Assembly (NCBI GenBank): GCA_014529385.2
Contig: CM043966.1
Coordinates: 88,936,587-89,000,586, forward strand
Reading direction: 5' to 3'
Origin: Adiantum capillus-veneris
Lineage: Eukaryota > Streptophyta > Polypodiopsida > Polypodiales > Pteridaceae
Length of the DNA: 64,000 bases
Shown: one piece after another, positions 9,488 to 20,063 of the stretch
Numbering within the stretch: the stretch's first letter is position 1
How the letters are laid out: every line of letters begins with the position of its first letter
Translations under genes and position numbers: made by a program
Notes under the pieces: generated by a model
What the model was told of the DNA's origin: nothing
The model's input: only the letters and a program-made list of their open reading frames with translations
Databases searched by the model: none

Positions 9488-10349
9488 ATCCGAGCATCAC
9501 GTGCCCACTTTCGACAGTGGCGACATGGTTTTGACCCGACTTCGGATGTACTAGTAGAGGAGGGAGACATCCCCATCTTAGTCTGCTTTCCGGGTTTACG
9601 GAGGGAGTACCTACCACTTCTCTCCAGGATTGGCTCCGCCATTGAGAGTGTCTTGGAGATACCTCGTACGGCAGCATCAGTAGCTGCTAAGGCGGCTGGC
9701 ATCCCCTCAGTTCGAGTGTTGGTCAGAGATACCCACACGCTCCCGAAGGTCATCCTTCTGCCTTGGGTGAGTGGGGGGTGGTTTAGACAGAGTGTGGAGT
9801 ACTCGGGTCTCCCGAACCAGTGCTTCATTTGCAGACAGATGGGCCACCTAGCGAAGGCCTGTCCACGGAGGAGGCCACGACCTGCACCTCACGCTTAGCC
9901 CCAGCCTGCCAAGGCTGGGCCGCAGCCACAGCCAGCGGCACAGCGCACAGATTCAGAGTCACCCTCCGAGCCTGGGGCTCCAACGGAGGAGGGGTGGCAG
10001 CAACGGCCACGGGCCACAGCGACAGCCTGGCACTCAGAGTGGCCCTCAGGTGCCTACTTAGCAGCAGTGGGTTCCCACTGGGAACCGCTTTGGTCCTCTT
10101 GAGCAGAAGGAGCCCCCTACGCCAGCCTCCACCTCCGCGTCACCCTCGCCAGCCGCCCCCTCTTCAGAGTTCCCCTCCTCCTCCTCATCCTCCCCCCCGC
10201 CCTCTGCTCCCGTCCACTCCCCGCCTTGCCCCTCTACCTCTTTCGCTCCACCCCGCTTTTCCTACCCCCCGCCCCCCCCAACTCCTTCTCCCCCCTCTTG
10301 CTCCAGTTCCACAGTCGACTTAGGAGACTGGTCCCTCGCCGGCGGCTAG

Positions 10350-10783
10350 GAGATCTCTTGGCAGCGCCTTTGCCACGAGTCGCCTAGCGAGAGAGGGTCA
10401 GCCCTTCTTGTGGCCCCCTCTGCAGATTCAAACATCTTCCCTTGCAGCTATCCCTCGTGGTCTGACGAGCATTGACCTCCGACGCCGTTGGGATTTCTTC
10501 GACTACGAGTTCACTCGCTTTCTCGGCGATTCCGCAGGAGACCACGAGGCAGCCTGCTTCAGTGTCCATGCTTTGTTCCTCGCCGCTAGGGGGACAGAGG
10601 CCTTGGACTGAGCAGTTGGTTTCTCCTTCCCCCTCTGTGGTAGGACCGAGACAGAGTGGTCCCTCGACTCAGTGGTGGGATGGTTGCATACAAAGGTTCT
10701 CGAGTTCTCTCACCACATGGCAGAACTTGGAGTTACAGATTTGCTGTAGACTTCGTGGCCACTGGCCAAGTTTGCGGTGACAC
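10350..10783 (+). other. LINE ORF1-ORF2 region, upstream of hAT copy 2
   Basis: This is LINE sequence between the proline-rich ORF1 tail and the hAT insertion. Short open stretches exist in all frames, but no conserved motif is visible. It continues after the insertion at 14157. Confidence 0.5.
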
Positions 10784-10791
10784 CCCCAGAC
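10784..10791. repeat. Left 8-bp target duplication of hAT copy 2
   Basis: CCCCAGAC occurs here and at 14149-14156. Confidence 0.95.
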
Positions 10792-11375
10792 CAGAGTTAC
10801 CGGGGAACGCCTATATGGGGGCTTGGAACGCCGGAACGGCGTTTCGGTCGGTCAAAAATCCCTGGAACGCATCGGAACGGACTGCCGTTCCGACAGACAG
10901 GCCATTACCGGAACGGACCGGCTGGAACGGGGCGGAACGGCCGGAACGGCCAGAAACGGGCAGTTTTCCAACTTTTAAAAATATAGCTGTTTGGGAAATT
11001 TGGGCAGCCAATGGCCATTTACAGCCCTATATAAATCCCCCCTTCCCCCATTCTTTAGCAAAGCATCAAGGAAGTTTGAAGGGGGCCATCTCTCCCTTGC
11101 TCTCAACTCTCGAGTCTCAAGCCATAGGGGCCTAGCCTCTAGCTCTCAAGTTTCAACCTCTCTTTCTCTTGGGCTAACCCTCAAGGCTCAAGGGTCAAAC
11201 TCTCTCTCTCGGTCTCAACTTCCAAGAGGTGAAGCCTCTCTCTCAAGCTCTCTATCTCAACTTCTCATTGCTCGAGCCTCAAGCAAGAACGGAATCAAGC
11301 CTCTCTCTCTCTCAAGCTATCTCTCTCTCTGTCAAATCCTCAAAGATCAAGCTCTCTCTCTTTCACGGATAATCC

Positions 11376-13411
11376 ATGGCCTCTTCTTCTCGTTCAACCC
11401 CCTCCGTTCATGCGGGCAACACTCAAAAGGCGAAGGAATGGTCGTGGTGGGATGAAGTGACCTCGGAGGGCACCTTGTCGGCGGCGGGAGGTTCTCGTGC
11501 ATGGGGATGCAAGCTATGCTCTTACACACGGAAAGGGGGGCATGACAAAGTGAGGGCACAATTTCTTCGAGTGCTGGGACACGAGGTGAAATTTTGTGCC
11601 AACGTAACCATCGAGAAGAGGAAGGAGCTCGAGGAAAAGGATCGGCAATTCAACCATAAAGCCAAGCCGGCACGCAAAGGTATTGATCCAAAGACCCTCA
11701 TTTTCCCTTCTTCCTCTCTACCCGGTGTAGGTGTTGGTGCATCTTCACAAGGTCCAATTCGTCGCCAAAAGACCCTTGCCACCTCTTGGGACCGAAAGAA
11801 GAAGGAAGAGGTGGATGCGGCCGTGGCCCGATTCTTCTATCACGACCATATCCCATTTGTCGCAGCGAGGTATGTTCATTGTTTTATGATTTATCAATCT
11901 TCTCTCTCATTTCTTCTGTTATCGTCGGTTCCACTTTTTTGATACTAACCTCTTCTATGTTTGATCGAAATAGGTCGGAGTATTGGAAAGTCATGGTGCA
12001 ACGGATAGGAGAGTATGGCACCGGCTATGTGCCGCCATCTTCAGAGGCTCTCCGAACCACCTTGCTCGATCGAGAGAAGGCTATCGTGGAGCAAGCAACC
12101 CTCAACATTCAACGTCTTTGGGCAAAACATGGCGTTTCCCTCATTGCCGATGGGTGGAGCGATACAAGGAAGAGATCTATCCATGGTCTCGTCGCATACT
12201 CCAGTGGAGAGATGTACTTTGTGTACTCTCATGATGCCACTGAGAGTGGAAAGTCCACCGATGTCCTCTCTGCAGAGTGGACATCGGCCATAGAAACCAT
12301 CGGTGAGCAACACATGGTGGTCTTTGTCACAGATGGGGAGGCATCAAACAGGGCAGCAGCAGCTATCATAGAGGGCCACTATCCGCATGTGACAGTGTGC
12401 TTTTGCATAGCACACTGCTTGAACAACCTTCTAAAAGACATCTGCAAGCTAGACTGGATTGCTCCAGTCATTGCTGATGCAGTGAAGATGGTTACTTTCA
12501 TCAACAATCACAACTTGGTTCGGAGTGAGTACCTCAAGAGGTCGGGCGGCAAAGTGCTTCTAAAGTATTCAGATACCCGCTTCGCATTCAACTTTCTTCT
12601 TGTGCGCAGGCTGTCTGAATGTCAAAATGCGGTCCGACAGGTCTTCATCAGTGATGAGTTCACCACCTCCCCCTATGCAAAGACAGTTGCAGAGATTTTG
12701 TGCAAGGATAAGGCAGAGGATCTTAAGTTCTGGAAGGAGCTCAAGAGTCTAGATGCACAGGTAAAACCGGTGGTTCATTTGCTTCGAGTTCTGGATGGCA
12801 TGGATCCTTGCATTGGCAAGATTTATGAGGCAATGGACCGCATGATTGAGCAGCTTGCGCAGCTTGAGCTGAACGCAGAGCGATATGAGGAGATCCATGC
12901 GCTTTGCAGCTCGAGGTGGACTTCATATGCCTCTCCTTTACACGGGGCAGCGTACATGGTGGATCCAGAGTTCCAAGGTGCAGGGCAAGAGACAGATAGG
13001 GAAGTCATGAACCAATTTACAGAGACCTTAAACAAGATGGTTCTAGACAGAGATGGGCGACGCATTGTCAGAGATCAGCTGAGACAGTACAGAGAGATGC
13101 GGGGGTCATTTGGCAGTCCAGATGCTCAGATTGATTGCAGGAAAATAGGTTCAGTGCCTTGGTGGGAGGACTATGGCTATGATGGCCCTGAGCTTCAGAG
13201 ATTGGCGATCCGTATTCTTAGCCAGTCAGTTAGTACCTCATGCTTGGAGCAATTGTGGAGTACCTTTAGCCACATTGCTTCCAAGAAGAGGAATCGGCTT
13301 GGAGTGGAGAAGGCTAATGATCTTGTCTTCGTCAGCGCAAATTTGAAAATGCTTTGCAAGAGTACAGACAAACAGACAGATCCTTTTACACAGTGGGAGA
13401 TGGAGCAATAG
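11376..13411 (+). CDS. hAT transposase (BED finger, DUF659-type, hATC), one intron
   Basis: Exon 1 is 11376-11869 and exon 2 is 11974-13411. The 104-bp intron starts GTATGT, ends ATAG and keeps the frame, giving 643 residues. Exon 1 has a BED-type zinc-finger pattern around GCKLCSYTRKGGHDKVRAQF. Exon 2 has the LIADGWSDTRKR box of DUF659/RNase-H-like hAT cores with the first catalytic D, then VFVTDGEASN with the second. Near the C-terminus, LEQLWSTFSHIASKKRNRL is the hATC dimerisation block that holds the catalytic E. The product would cut and paste this family using the ggaacg-rich ends. The TAG at 13409-13411 is followed by 38 open in-frame codons with an acidic tail to a stop at 13526-13528, so it may be a slightly premature stop. 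Otherwise the gene looks intact. Confidence 0.9.
11870..11973 (+). other. Predicted intron of the hAT transposase
   Basis: It has a GT donor and AG acceptor, is T-rich near the 3' side, and carries stops in the exon 1 frame. Splicing joins ..VAA(AG) to (G)SEYWKVM in the same position where hAT copy 4 reads continuously. Confidence 0.8.
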
Positions 13412-14030
13412 GCTTCTCAGGCGGGTGGAGATGCACATCCACCAACACCAGGTACTTCATCTGTGGCTGAGATCGAGCCGGACCTAGACCTCGATGATGA
13501 GGAATGGGAGGATGTGCATGATTTATAGCCGGCTACTACGGATTGGGAGGCCTCTCAGGCTAGTGGCTCTTGAGTCTTGAGTCTTTGCCATTTATCCTTA
13601 CCTTTTTGTATGGCTGCTTGAGCCTTGCCCTCTTTGCCATTTGTAGCTACTAGCATCTTTATGGTATTTGTCACCTTGAGTCTTTTGGTATTGTGGTCAC
13701 TGAAGTGTGGTTTGAACTTTGCCCCCCTTTGGTTTTTTTGTAGCACCTTGGCCGCTGGCAGCCCTTGAGGCTTGTTACTATGTTAGCCATAATTAATTCC
13801 AAAGTGTTATCTCTGACTACTACTCTTGCAATTATTTGAGAGCATTGTGTATGTACTATGGGCATTGTGTTTGCTCATTGTTGTTCATCTGGCTATGTAC
13901 TCTGGGCGCCTCACATCCCAATCAAGTCATAATAAGGTTAAATGGTCTTCGAATCGTGTTTTTTGTGGGTATTAGAGTCAAAGGACTCTAATACTACTTG
14001 TATTCAAACACATAACGCTAAAAAAAAAAA
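13412..14030 (+). other. 3' part of hAT copy 2
   Basis: The first 117 bp continue the transposase frame as an acidic tail. The rest is a T-rich 3' untranslated region without other genes, ending in the shared hairpin segment near 13960-14015. Confidence 0.6.
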
Positions 14031-14156
14031 AATTTGGGTGTTTTTTTAGCCTGCCGTTCCGTGGCGTTCCCGTTTCGGACCCATTCCCGTTCCCCCGTTC
14101 CGCAGGGAGGCCCGTCGTCGTTCCCGTTCCGCGTTCCGGGTAACTTTGCCCCAGAC

Positions 14157-14413
14157 TCAGCAGGATGTAGACACATTGTGCTGTACTTTTTTGTTGATAC
14201 GCAGTGTTTGCCTTGCTATGTATACATTCATGAGGACTCCTGAACAGAGGAGGTTGCTTTACGCACGGCTCGCTCTGCTTGGGCTTGGGCTAGGGACTCA
14301 CTACAGTCTCGCCTATCTAGAGGACGCTCGGATGCGGATTACTCCCCATCCAAGCCAGCCTCGAAGATAGCCCGTCTTGCTGCTGCGGCATCATCTGTTC
14401 TCTCTCGCTCCCC
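14157..14413 (+). other. LINE spacer before ORF2
   Basis: LINE sequence between hAT copy 2 and the ORF2 start. No conserved motif is visible. Confidence 0.5.
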
Positions 14414-14846
14414 ATAAGGATCGTCTCGTGGAACGTGCAGGGACTAGGTGGGCCCCAGTTTCAGCGACAGCGGGGTTGATTGCGTCAGGAGCTTCAGCGT
14501 TGCCTTGTGGGAGGAGAGATTGATCTCCTTATGCTACAGGAGCACCATCTGTCTAAGAGCCGCATTCGGCGATGTGGTCAGATTTTGCGTGGACGATATG
14601 ATACCTTTTGGTCATCTGCTTTTGGACCTGGAGGCATCCAGGGTGGGGTATGTATGACTATTGCGGACTCATTGCAGCAGGCCATTGTGGGCAGAGGGAT
14701 TATTGTGCCAGGCAGGGCTCAGTGGATTACTATGCAGGTTCAGGGTGGCCTTGTGGGCTTCTTGAACATCTATGCGTCCAATGTGGCGAGTGCTCGTGCA
14801 GAGTTTTGGTCACAGATTGTTGAGTCTTTGCCACAGGCTGACCATT
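14414..14846 (+). pseudogene. LINE ORF2, endonuclease N-terminal half
   Basis: The frame opens IVSWNVQGLGG, the first conserved block of the apurinic-like endonuclease (exo_endo_phos) of plant L1 ORF2. LMLQEHHLS follows, with the catalytic E. The expected start codon is ATA at 14414-14416 and a TGA sits at 14477-14479. The frame reads FLNIYASN before the copia insertion at 14847, after which it continues directly with W-CVGGDFN at 20064. The enzyme would nick target DNA to start target-primed reverse transcription. Confidence 0.85.
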
Positions 14847-15128
14847 TGTTAGGGAATAAAGGCCTAAGTGCCTTGTACTTATAACTTATAAGTTAAAAAG
14901 ACTTATAAGTGAGGGGGCCCAAGTGTGAATGGCCCCCTAGTCACTTACTCATATACTCAAAGGTGAAGCCCAAATAAAATAGCGTGGCTTTTTCCCAAAA
15001 ATTCAACGAGCTCTCTCTCTCTCTCTCTCACGTTTTCTCTGCGTGAGCTTCTTCAGCGCCTCTCTTCTCTTCTCCTTCACTCTCATTGCATAGGACAGCA
15101 AGTGGGCTCTCTCTCCTGCTCCCCCACA
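14847..15128 (+). repeat. Copia 5' LTR (282 bp)
   Basis: It starts TGTTAGGG and ends CCCCCACA (TG...CA). It contains a CT microsatellite near 15011-15030. It appears identical to the 3' LTR at 19782-20063. Confidence 0.96.
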
Positions 15129-15130
15129 CA

Positions 15131-15142
15131 TGGTATCAGAGC
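15131..15142 (+). promoter_or_regulatory. Copia primer-binding site
   Basis: TGGTATCAGAGC begins two bases after the 5' LTR and is complementary to the initiator tRNA-Met 3' end. Confidence 0.93.
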
Positions 15143-15683
15143 TTTAGGGTTTCCAAGAGAGCCATCTTCGCAACACAGATCAGAATTCTGTTTTTGCTCG
15201 CTGCGGGAAGGATATTCAACCGTTTTCGATCAACTCTGTCGCGAAGGGATCCTCTCACCGTGTAGAATCGACCTCCGGTGACAGTTTCCCCAAAATTAGG
15301 GTTTCAAAAATTGGCGAACAGCAGCCTATTTCTGCTGAAATTGACCAATTTCGGGGTCAATTTGATGCAATTTCATTAGGGCAAGGCTCACAGGTCAATC
15401 TTACAGGTGTTTCCACCAACGAGGTTCTGAAAATTCAGCAAAACAGGTGTTTACAGGTCTGATTTTTGCCCTAAAACAGGGAATTTCAGCAAGCAAATGA
15501 TGTATACACCTTGTGGAAACCTTTGGTAAGGGTTTGGCAGTGAATGTACGCCGTTTTGGGGTGATTTCGCGTGAAATTTGCTCGCTGTTTTTCTGTAACA
15601 GCAAGCTGTTTTTTGCCCGATTGCGCACATTTGGGCGTGTTTAGGTCGGCAAAACAGGGTTTCAGTGTTTGCAATCACTCAGA
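15143..15683 (+). other. Copia untranslated leader
   Basis: About 540 bp between the PBS and the gag ATG. No ORF is convincing; packaging signals would be expected here but cannot be recognised. Confidence 0.5.
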
Positions 15684-18600
15684 ATGGCTTCTAACAGTGA
15701 AAGTGGCAATTTGTTGCACATTCGCAAGCTTGAAGGTGCCCATAACTTTGCTATATGGAAGAAGCAATGTTATAATGTGATGTTGCAGAAGAAACAGGCG
15801 AAACCTATTAAGTTACAGGGTGTGAAACCGGTTGATATGGAGGTTGAAGAATGGGAAGAAGTGGACGAGTTGGCTCGCTCTACGATCATGCTTTCGGTGT
15901 CTGACAATTTACTCTTCAATGTAGAGAATGAGCAGACAGCATGGGGCATGTGGAAGCGTTTAGACGAGTTGTATGCACAGCAGAGTGCTGCCAGTAAAGT
16001 GTATTGGCTTAAGAAGCTTATGGATCTCCGCATGAAGGAGGGTACGCACATGTCAGTGCACCTCAATGAATTCAATTCTATTTTCAGCCAACTGATAGAG
16101 TTGAAATTCACGATTGATGAGGAGTTCAAAGCTACTTTTCTGCTATGCACATTGCCCGAGAGTTGGGATGTATTCCGGACAGCTCTTAGTAACTCAAGTG
16201 CGTCACTTAAGTATGCAGATGTAGAGAGTTCTCTCTTGATGGAAGAGATGAACAGGAAGAACACCACAGGCGGGTCTTCTAATGCATTGCACTTGAGAGG
16301 CAGGTCTCAACAGAGGGAGAAATCTGACAGTAAGGACAGGGCACGCAGCAAATCTCGTAGGAAAGATGTTTTGTGTCATCATTGTGGAAAGAAAGGGCAT
16401 TATAAACGGGAATGCTATGAGTGGAAGAAAGAGAAGAACAAGGGTGCTGAAACTGATGCAAAGGACAAGGGAAATGCCAAGAAGAGCACTGTGTTGATTG
16501 AGGAAATCAATGTTGCTAGTAGTTGTGACAGTGACAGCAGCACTGACGTACTCAATGCCTCTTCTGTGGATGCACATACCCTTGCTATGGGTTCTGATGT
16601 GGACATGCATACTTGGATTCTTGATTCAGGTGCCTCCTTTCATGTAACACCTCATAGGGATTGGTTTACACAGTACTCAGGTGAGGTGCAGGGCACTGTT
16701 TATTTGGGAGATAACTATGCATGTGACATTGCAGGTATTGGCAGTGTCCAGTTTTCTTTTGCTGATGGTATGACTTTTGTTTTGCACAAAGTGCGTCATG
16801 TGCCACAACTCAAGAAGAGTTTGATTAGTACAGGGCAGCTAGATGATGCAGGCTATCACACCACTTTTGGTGATAGTAAGTGGAAAATTTGTAAAGGGGC
16901 CCGGATTGTAGCCAAGGGTTGTAAATCGGACACTTAATATCCTTTGCATGTATCTAGTGTGCGTGACCATGTTGTCGCTTACCATGTTGTCGCCGTAACC
17001 GAGCAGCCAAGTGTTTCTTTGTGGCATGGCCGGTTGGAACACATGAGTAAAAGAGGAATGGAAACTCTGTCTCGTTGTGGTTATTTGCCGTGTTTGAGGT
17101 ATGCTGATTTTTCTCATTGTGAGCACTGTATTTACGGAAAGCACAGTCAAACACCGCACAAAAGGTCACTTTCTTTGAAGTCTGACAGGTTAGACTTAGT
17201 GCATTCCGATGTATGTGAAATGCCACAGTTGTCTTTAGGGGGAAAGAAATATTTTGTCTCGTTTATCGATGATGCTACACGTAAGGTGTGGGTGTATCCA
17301 ATACGTGCTAAAAGCGATGTTTTGGATACTTTCAAGAAGTTTCTTGCGTTTGTTGAGAATCAAACTGACAAGAAGCTTAGGTCTTTGCGCTCAGACAATG
17401 GGGGGGAGTATGTATCAAAAGCATTTATTGACTTTTGTGCTACTAAAGGTATTAAAAGAGAGCTCACGGCTCCTTTTAATCCCTCTCAGAATGGAGTTGC
17501 AGAGAGATTGAACCGGACTATCCAAGAGAAAGTTCGGAGTATGCTGTCACATGCTGCATTACCTCATGGTTTTTGGGCAGAAGCTGTGCAAATAGCTATT
17601 CACTTGATTAATCGCTCACCTAGCAAGGCTTTGGGTGGAAAGGTGCCTGAGGAGGTGTGGTCTGGCAAGCCACCCTCATATGCACATTTAAGAGTGTTTG
17701 GTTGTGAGGCCTATGTTCACATCCGGAGTGAACTGCGTACCAAACTAGAACCAAAGTCTCATAAATGCATTTTCCTAGGATATGGTGAGGATGGTGAAAT
17801 GGGGTATAGATTATGGGATCCCGCATTACGGAAAATCATACACAGCAATGATGTCATCTTCAATGAGAATTGCATGCACAAACAGCCCACAAAGGTCGAG
17901 GAAGTGCGCCGGGTTGTTTTTCGTGAAGATGTTACATATGGACAGCCAAGAAGGCCCAATGTTCAGCAGCCTTTACGTGCTGAAAATGGTGCTGAAAATC
18001 AGCCATTAGCTGCTGAAAATCAGCCCCAACAAGTTGCCATTGATGCACCACAGGTAGAGGAACAGGTTGATGCTCCTAGACCGCCCGTTGTTGCAATGCA
18101 ACCGGCTGAACAGCCTGCTGTTTTTGATGGTTTACAGGCTGAAAATCCACCTGTTATGGATCATTGGGTGCGTAGGTCTACTCGGGTGACAAGGCCCCCC
18201 GATAGATATGAACCGTCTTTGGACTATGTCATGCTTACTGATTGTGGTGAGCCGTCTTGCTATAAAGAGGCTATGCAACGGGAAGACAGTAAGAAATGGT
18301 TCAAAGCAATGGTTTCGGAAATGCAGTCTTTGGAGAAAAACCATACATGGGACTTGGTTGATATGCCCTTTAGGTTGATTTGCCTAAAGGGCATAAGGCT
18401 CTGCCATGTAAATGGGTTTACAAGACCAAGGTCACATCTGATGCTTGCCTGGTTGCTTCTGAAGATATGGAGTTAAAGCAAATGGATGTCAAAACAGCGT
18501 TTTTGCATGGCGATTTGCTTGAGATGATCTATATGATGCAGCCAGAAGGTTTTGTGTCAAAGGGGCAGGAGAAGAAAGTATGTAGACTCTTGAAGAGCTT

Positions 18601-19702
18601 GTATGGTTTGAAACAGTCTCCCCGTGCATGGTATCACAAGTTTGATACATTCATGAGGTCTCAAGGATACAAAAGAAGTAATTCTGATCACTGTTTGTAT
18701 ATAAAAACGGCAAGTGATGGATCTCTTCTATTGCTGATTTTGTATGTTGATGACATGCTTATTGCGGGTAACAATGTCACGGAGTTGGATGCATTACAAC
18801 AAAGCTTAAAGAATCGCTTTGACATGAAGGATCTTGGTGATGCTAATCATATTTTGGGCATGCGTATCTCTCGAGATAGACCTAACAGGCGTCTGTATCT
18901 ATCTCAACGAGATTATGTTAATAAGGTGCTACATCGTTTTCATATGGATAGGGGAAAGGCACTTGGTACTCCGCTGCCTCCATATGTAAAACTGACTGCA
19001 CATGACTGCCCAAACACAGATGATATGCGGGCTGAAATGGCCAAGATTCCTTATGCATCAGCCGTTGGCAGTTTGATGTATGCTATGGTTGCTACACGTC
19101 CGGACATTGCATTTGCGGTGGGAGTAGTAAGCAGATACATGAGCAATCCTGGCAAAAAGCATTTGGAAGCAGTGAAGTGTATCTTGAGATACTTGAAAGG
19201 CACTAAAGACTTGTGCATTTGTTTTGGGAAGAGTGAGACATCTGTGCATGGCTTTACAGATGCAGATTTTGCTGGACATCCAGATTGCAGGAAGTCTACC
19301 TCTGGATATGTGTTTACTTTCACAGGAGGTGCAGTTTCTTGGATTTCCAGACTGCAAAAATGTGTTGCTTTGTCTACCACTGAGGCTGAGTATGTGGCTG
19401 CCATTGAGGCATGCAAAGAAGCTTTGTGGCTCATGCGTTTGGTAGAAGAGCTTGGCATTAAGTCACCGGTTCCTGTGCTACACTGTGATAGTCAGAGTGC
19501 TATTATGCTTGCAAGGAATCCTGTTTTTCATGCCAAGACAAAGCACATAGAGGTGAAGTATCATTTTATCAGAAGTGTGCTTGATGACAAGAGCATTACA
19601 CTTGTCAAGGTGCACACAGATGACAACCCTGCAGATCTTTTGACCAAGAGTCTTCCAGCAGAGCGGTTTGCATATTGCCGTCAGATGATGGGTGTTGGAT
19701 GA
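15684..19702 (+). pseudogene. Copia Gag-Pol polyprotein, inactivated
   Basis: The start MASNSESGN at 15684 is chosen because it opens the conserved Gag domain. Domains in order: Gag; CCHC knuckle CHHCGKKGHYKREC (about 16375); protease WILDSGASFH (16614); integrase HHCC and DDE core with VHSDVC, LRSDNGGEY and QNGVAERLN (17030-17520); RT with QMDVKTAFLHG and YVDDML (18480-18760); RNase H with TDADFAG and STTEAEY (19255-19400). A TAA at 16935-16937 interrupts protease-integrase. A 17-bp insertion near 18362-18379 shifts the frame. Between CKWVYKTKVTSD and VASEDMELK about 30 residues usually present in copia RT are missing. Stop at 19700-19702. Confidence 0.93.
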
Positions 19703-19770
19703 GTAAGTGCATGATCAGCTGTTGTATCATAGTTAGCTGATTCTTTGATCTCCCAAGGTACATTGCCTTT

Positions 19771-19781
19771 AGGTGGGAGGT
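19771..19781 (+). promoter_or_regulatory. Copia polypurine tract
   Basis: AGGTGGGAGGT lies directly before the 3' LTR and would prime plus-strand synthesis. Confidence 0.8.
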
Positions 19782-20063
19782 TGTTAGGGAATAAAGGCCT
19801 AAGTGCCTTGTACTTATAACTTATAAGTTAAAAAGACTTATAAGTGAGGGGGCCCAAGTGTGAATGGCCCCCTAGTCACTTACTCATATACTCAAAGGTG
19901 AAGCCCAAATAAAATAGCGTGGCTTTTTCCCAAAAATTCAACGAGCTCTCTCTCTCTCTCTCTCACGTTTTCTCTGCGTGAGCTTCTTCAGCGCCTCTCT
20001 TCTCTTCTCCTTCACTCTCATTGCATAGGACAGCAAGTGGGCTCTCTCTCCTGCTCCCCCACA
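19782..20063 (+). repeat. Copia 3' LTR (282 bp)
   Basis: Same length as the 5' LTR and no difference found on direct reading. It is followed by the CCATT target duplication and resumed LINE ORF2. Confidence 0.96.

Larger units (their letters stand above)
8457..10349 (+). pseudogene. LINE ORF1 (Gag-like RNA-binding protein), interrupted
   Basis: The ORF begins MEAHAPPQRD at 8457 and is broken after SPLAIRA by a hAT insertion (8789-9487), continuing in the same frame with SRAHFRQWRH. Near the end is CFICRQMGHLAKAC, a CX2CX4HX4C zinc knuckle (9832-9873), followed by RRRPRP. A TAG at 9896-9898 stops the frame. The downstream sequence reads as the usual proline-rich tail with one frameshift, up to about 10349, so this TAG is probably a mutation. 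Plant L1 ORF1 proteins have this layout of an N-terminal domain, one knuckle and a low-complexity tail, and bind LINE RNA. Confidence 0.8.
10792..14148 (+). mobile_element. hAT copy 2 with transposase gene (3357 bp)
   Basis: The termini are CAGAGTTACCGGGGAACGCC and, inward from the right, CAAAGTTACCCGGAACGCGG. They are flanked by perfect CCCCAGAC duplications. The ends contain dense ggaacg/cgttcc subterminal motifs, as in copies 1 and 3. A CT-rich 5' leader (11090-11370) precedes a transposase gene at 11376. The 3' part shares the tattagagtc hairpin region with copies 1 and 3, so this looks like the family's coding member. Confidence 0.95.
14847..20063 (+). mobile_element. Ty1/copia retrotransposon (5217 bp) inserted in LINE ORF2
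   Basis: It has two 282-bp LTRs, a tRNA-Met PBS, one gag-pol region and a polypurine tract. The flanking 5-bp duplication CCATT is at 14842-14846 and 20064-20068. Gene order is gag, protease, integrase, RT, RNase H, which defines copia. The LTRs look identical by eye, which suggests recent insertion, yet the coding region has a stop, a frameshifting insertion and an RT deletion. Confidence 0.96.
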
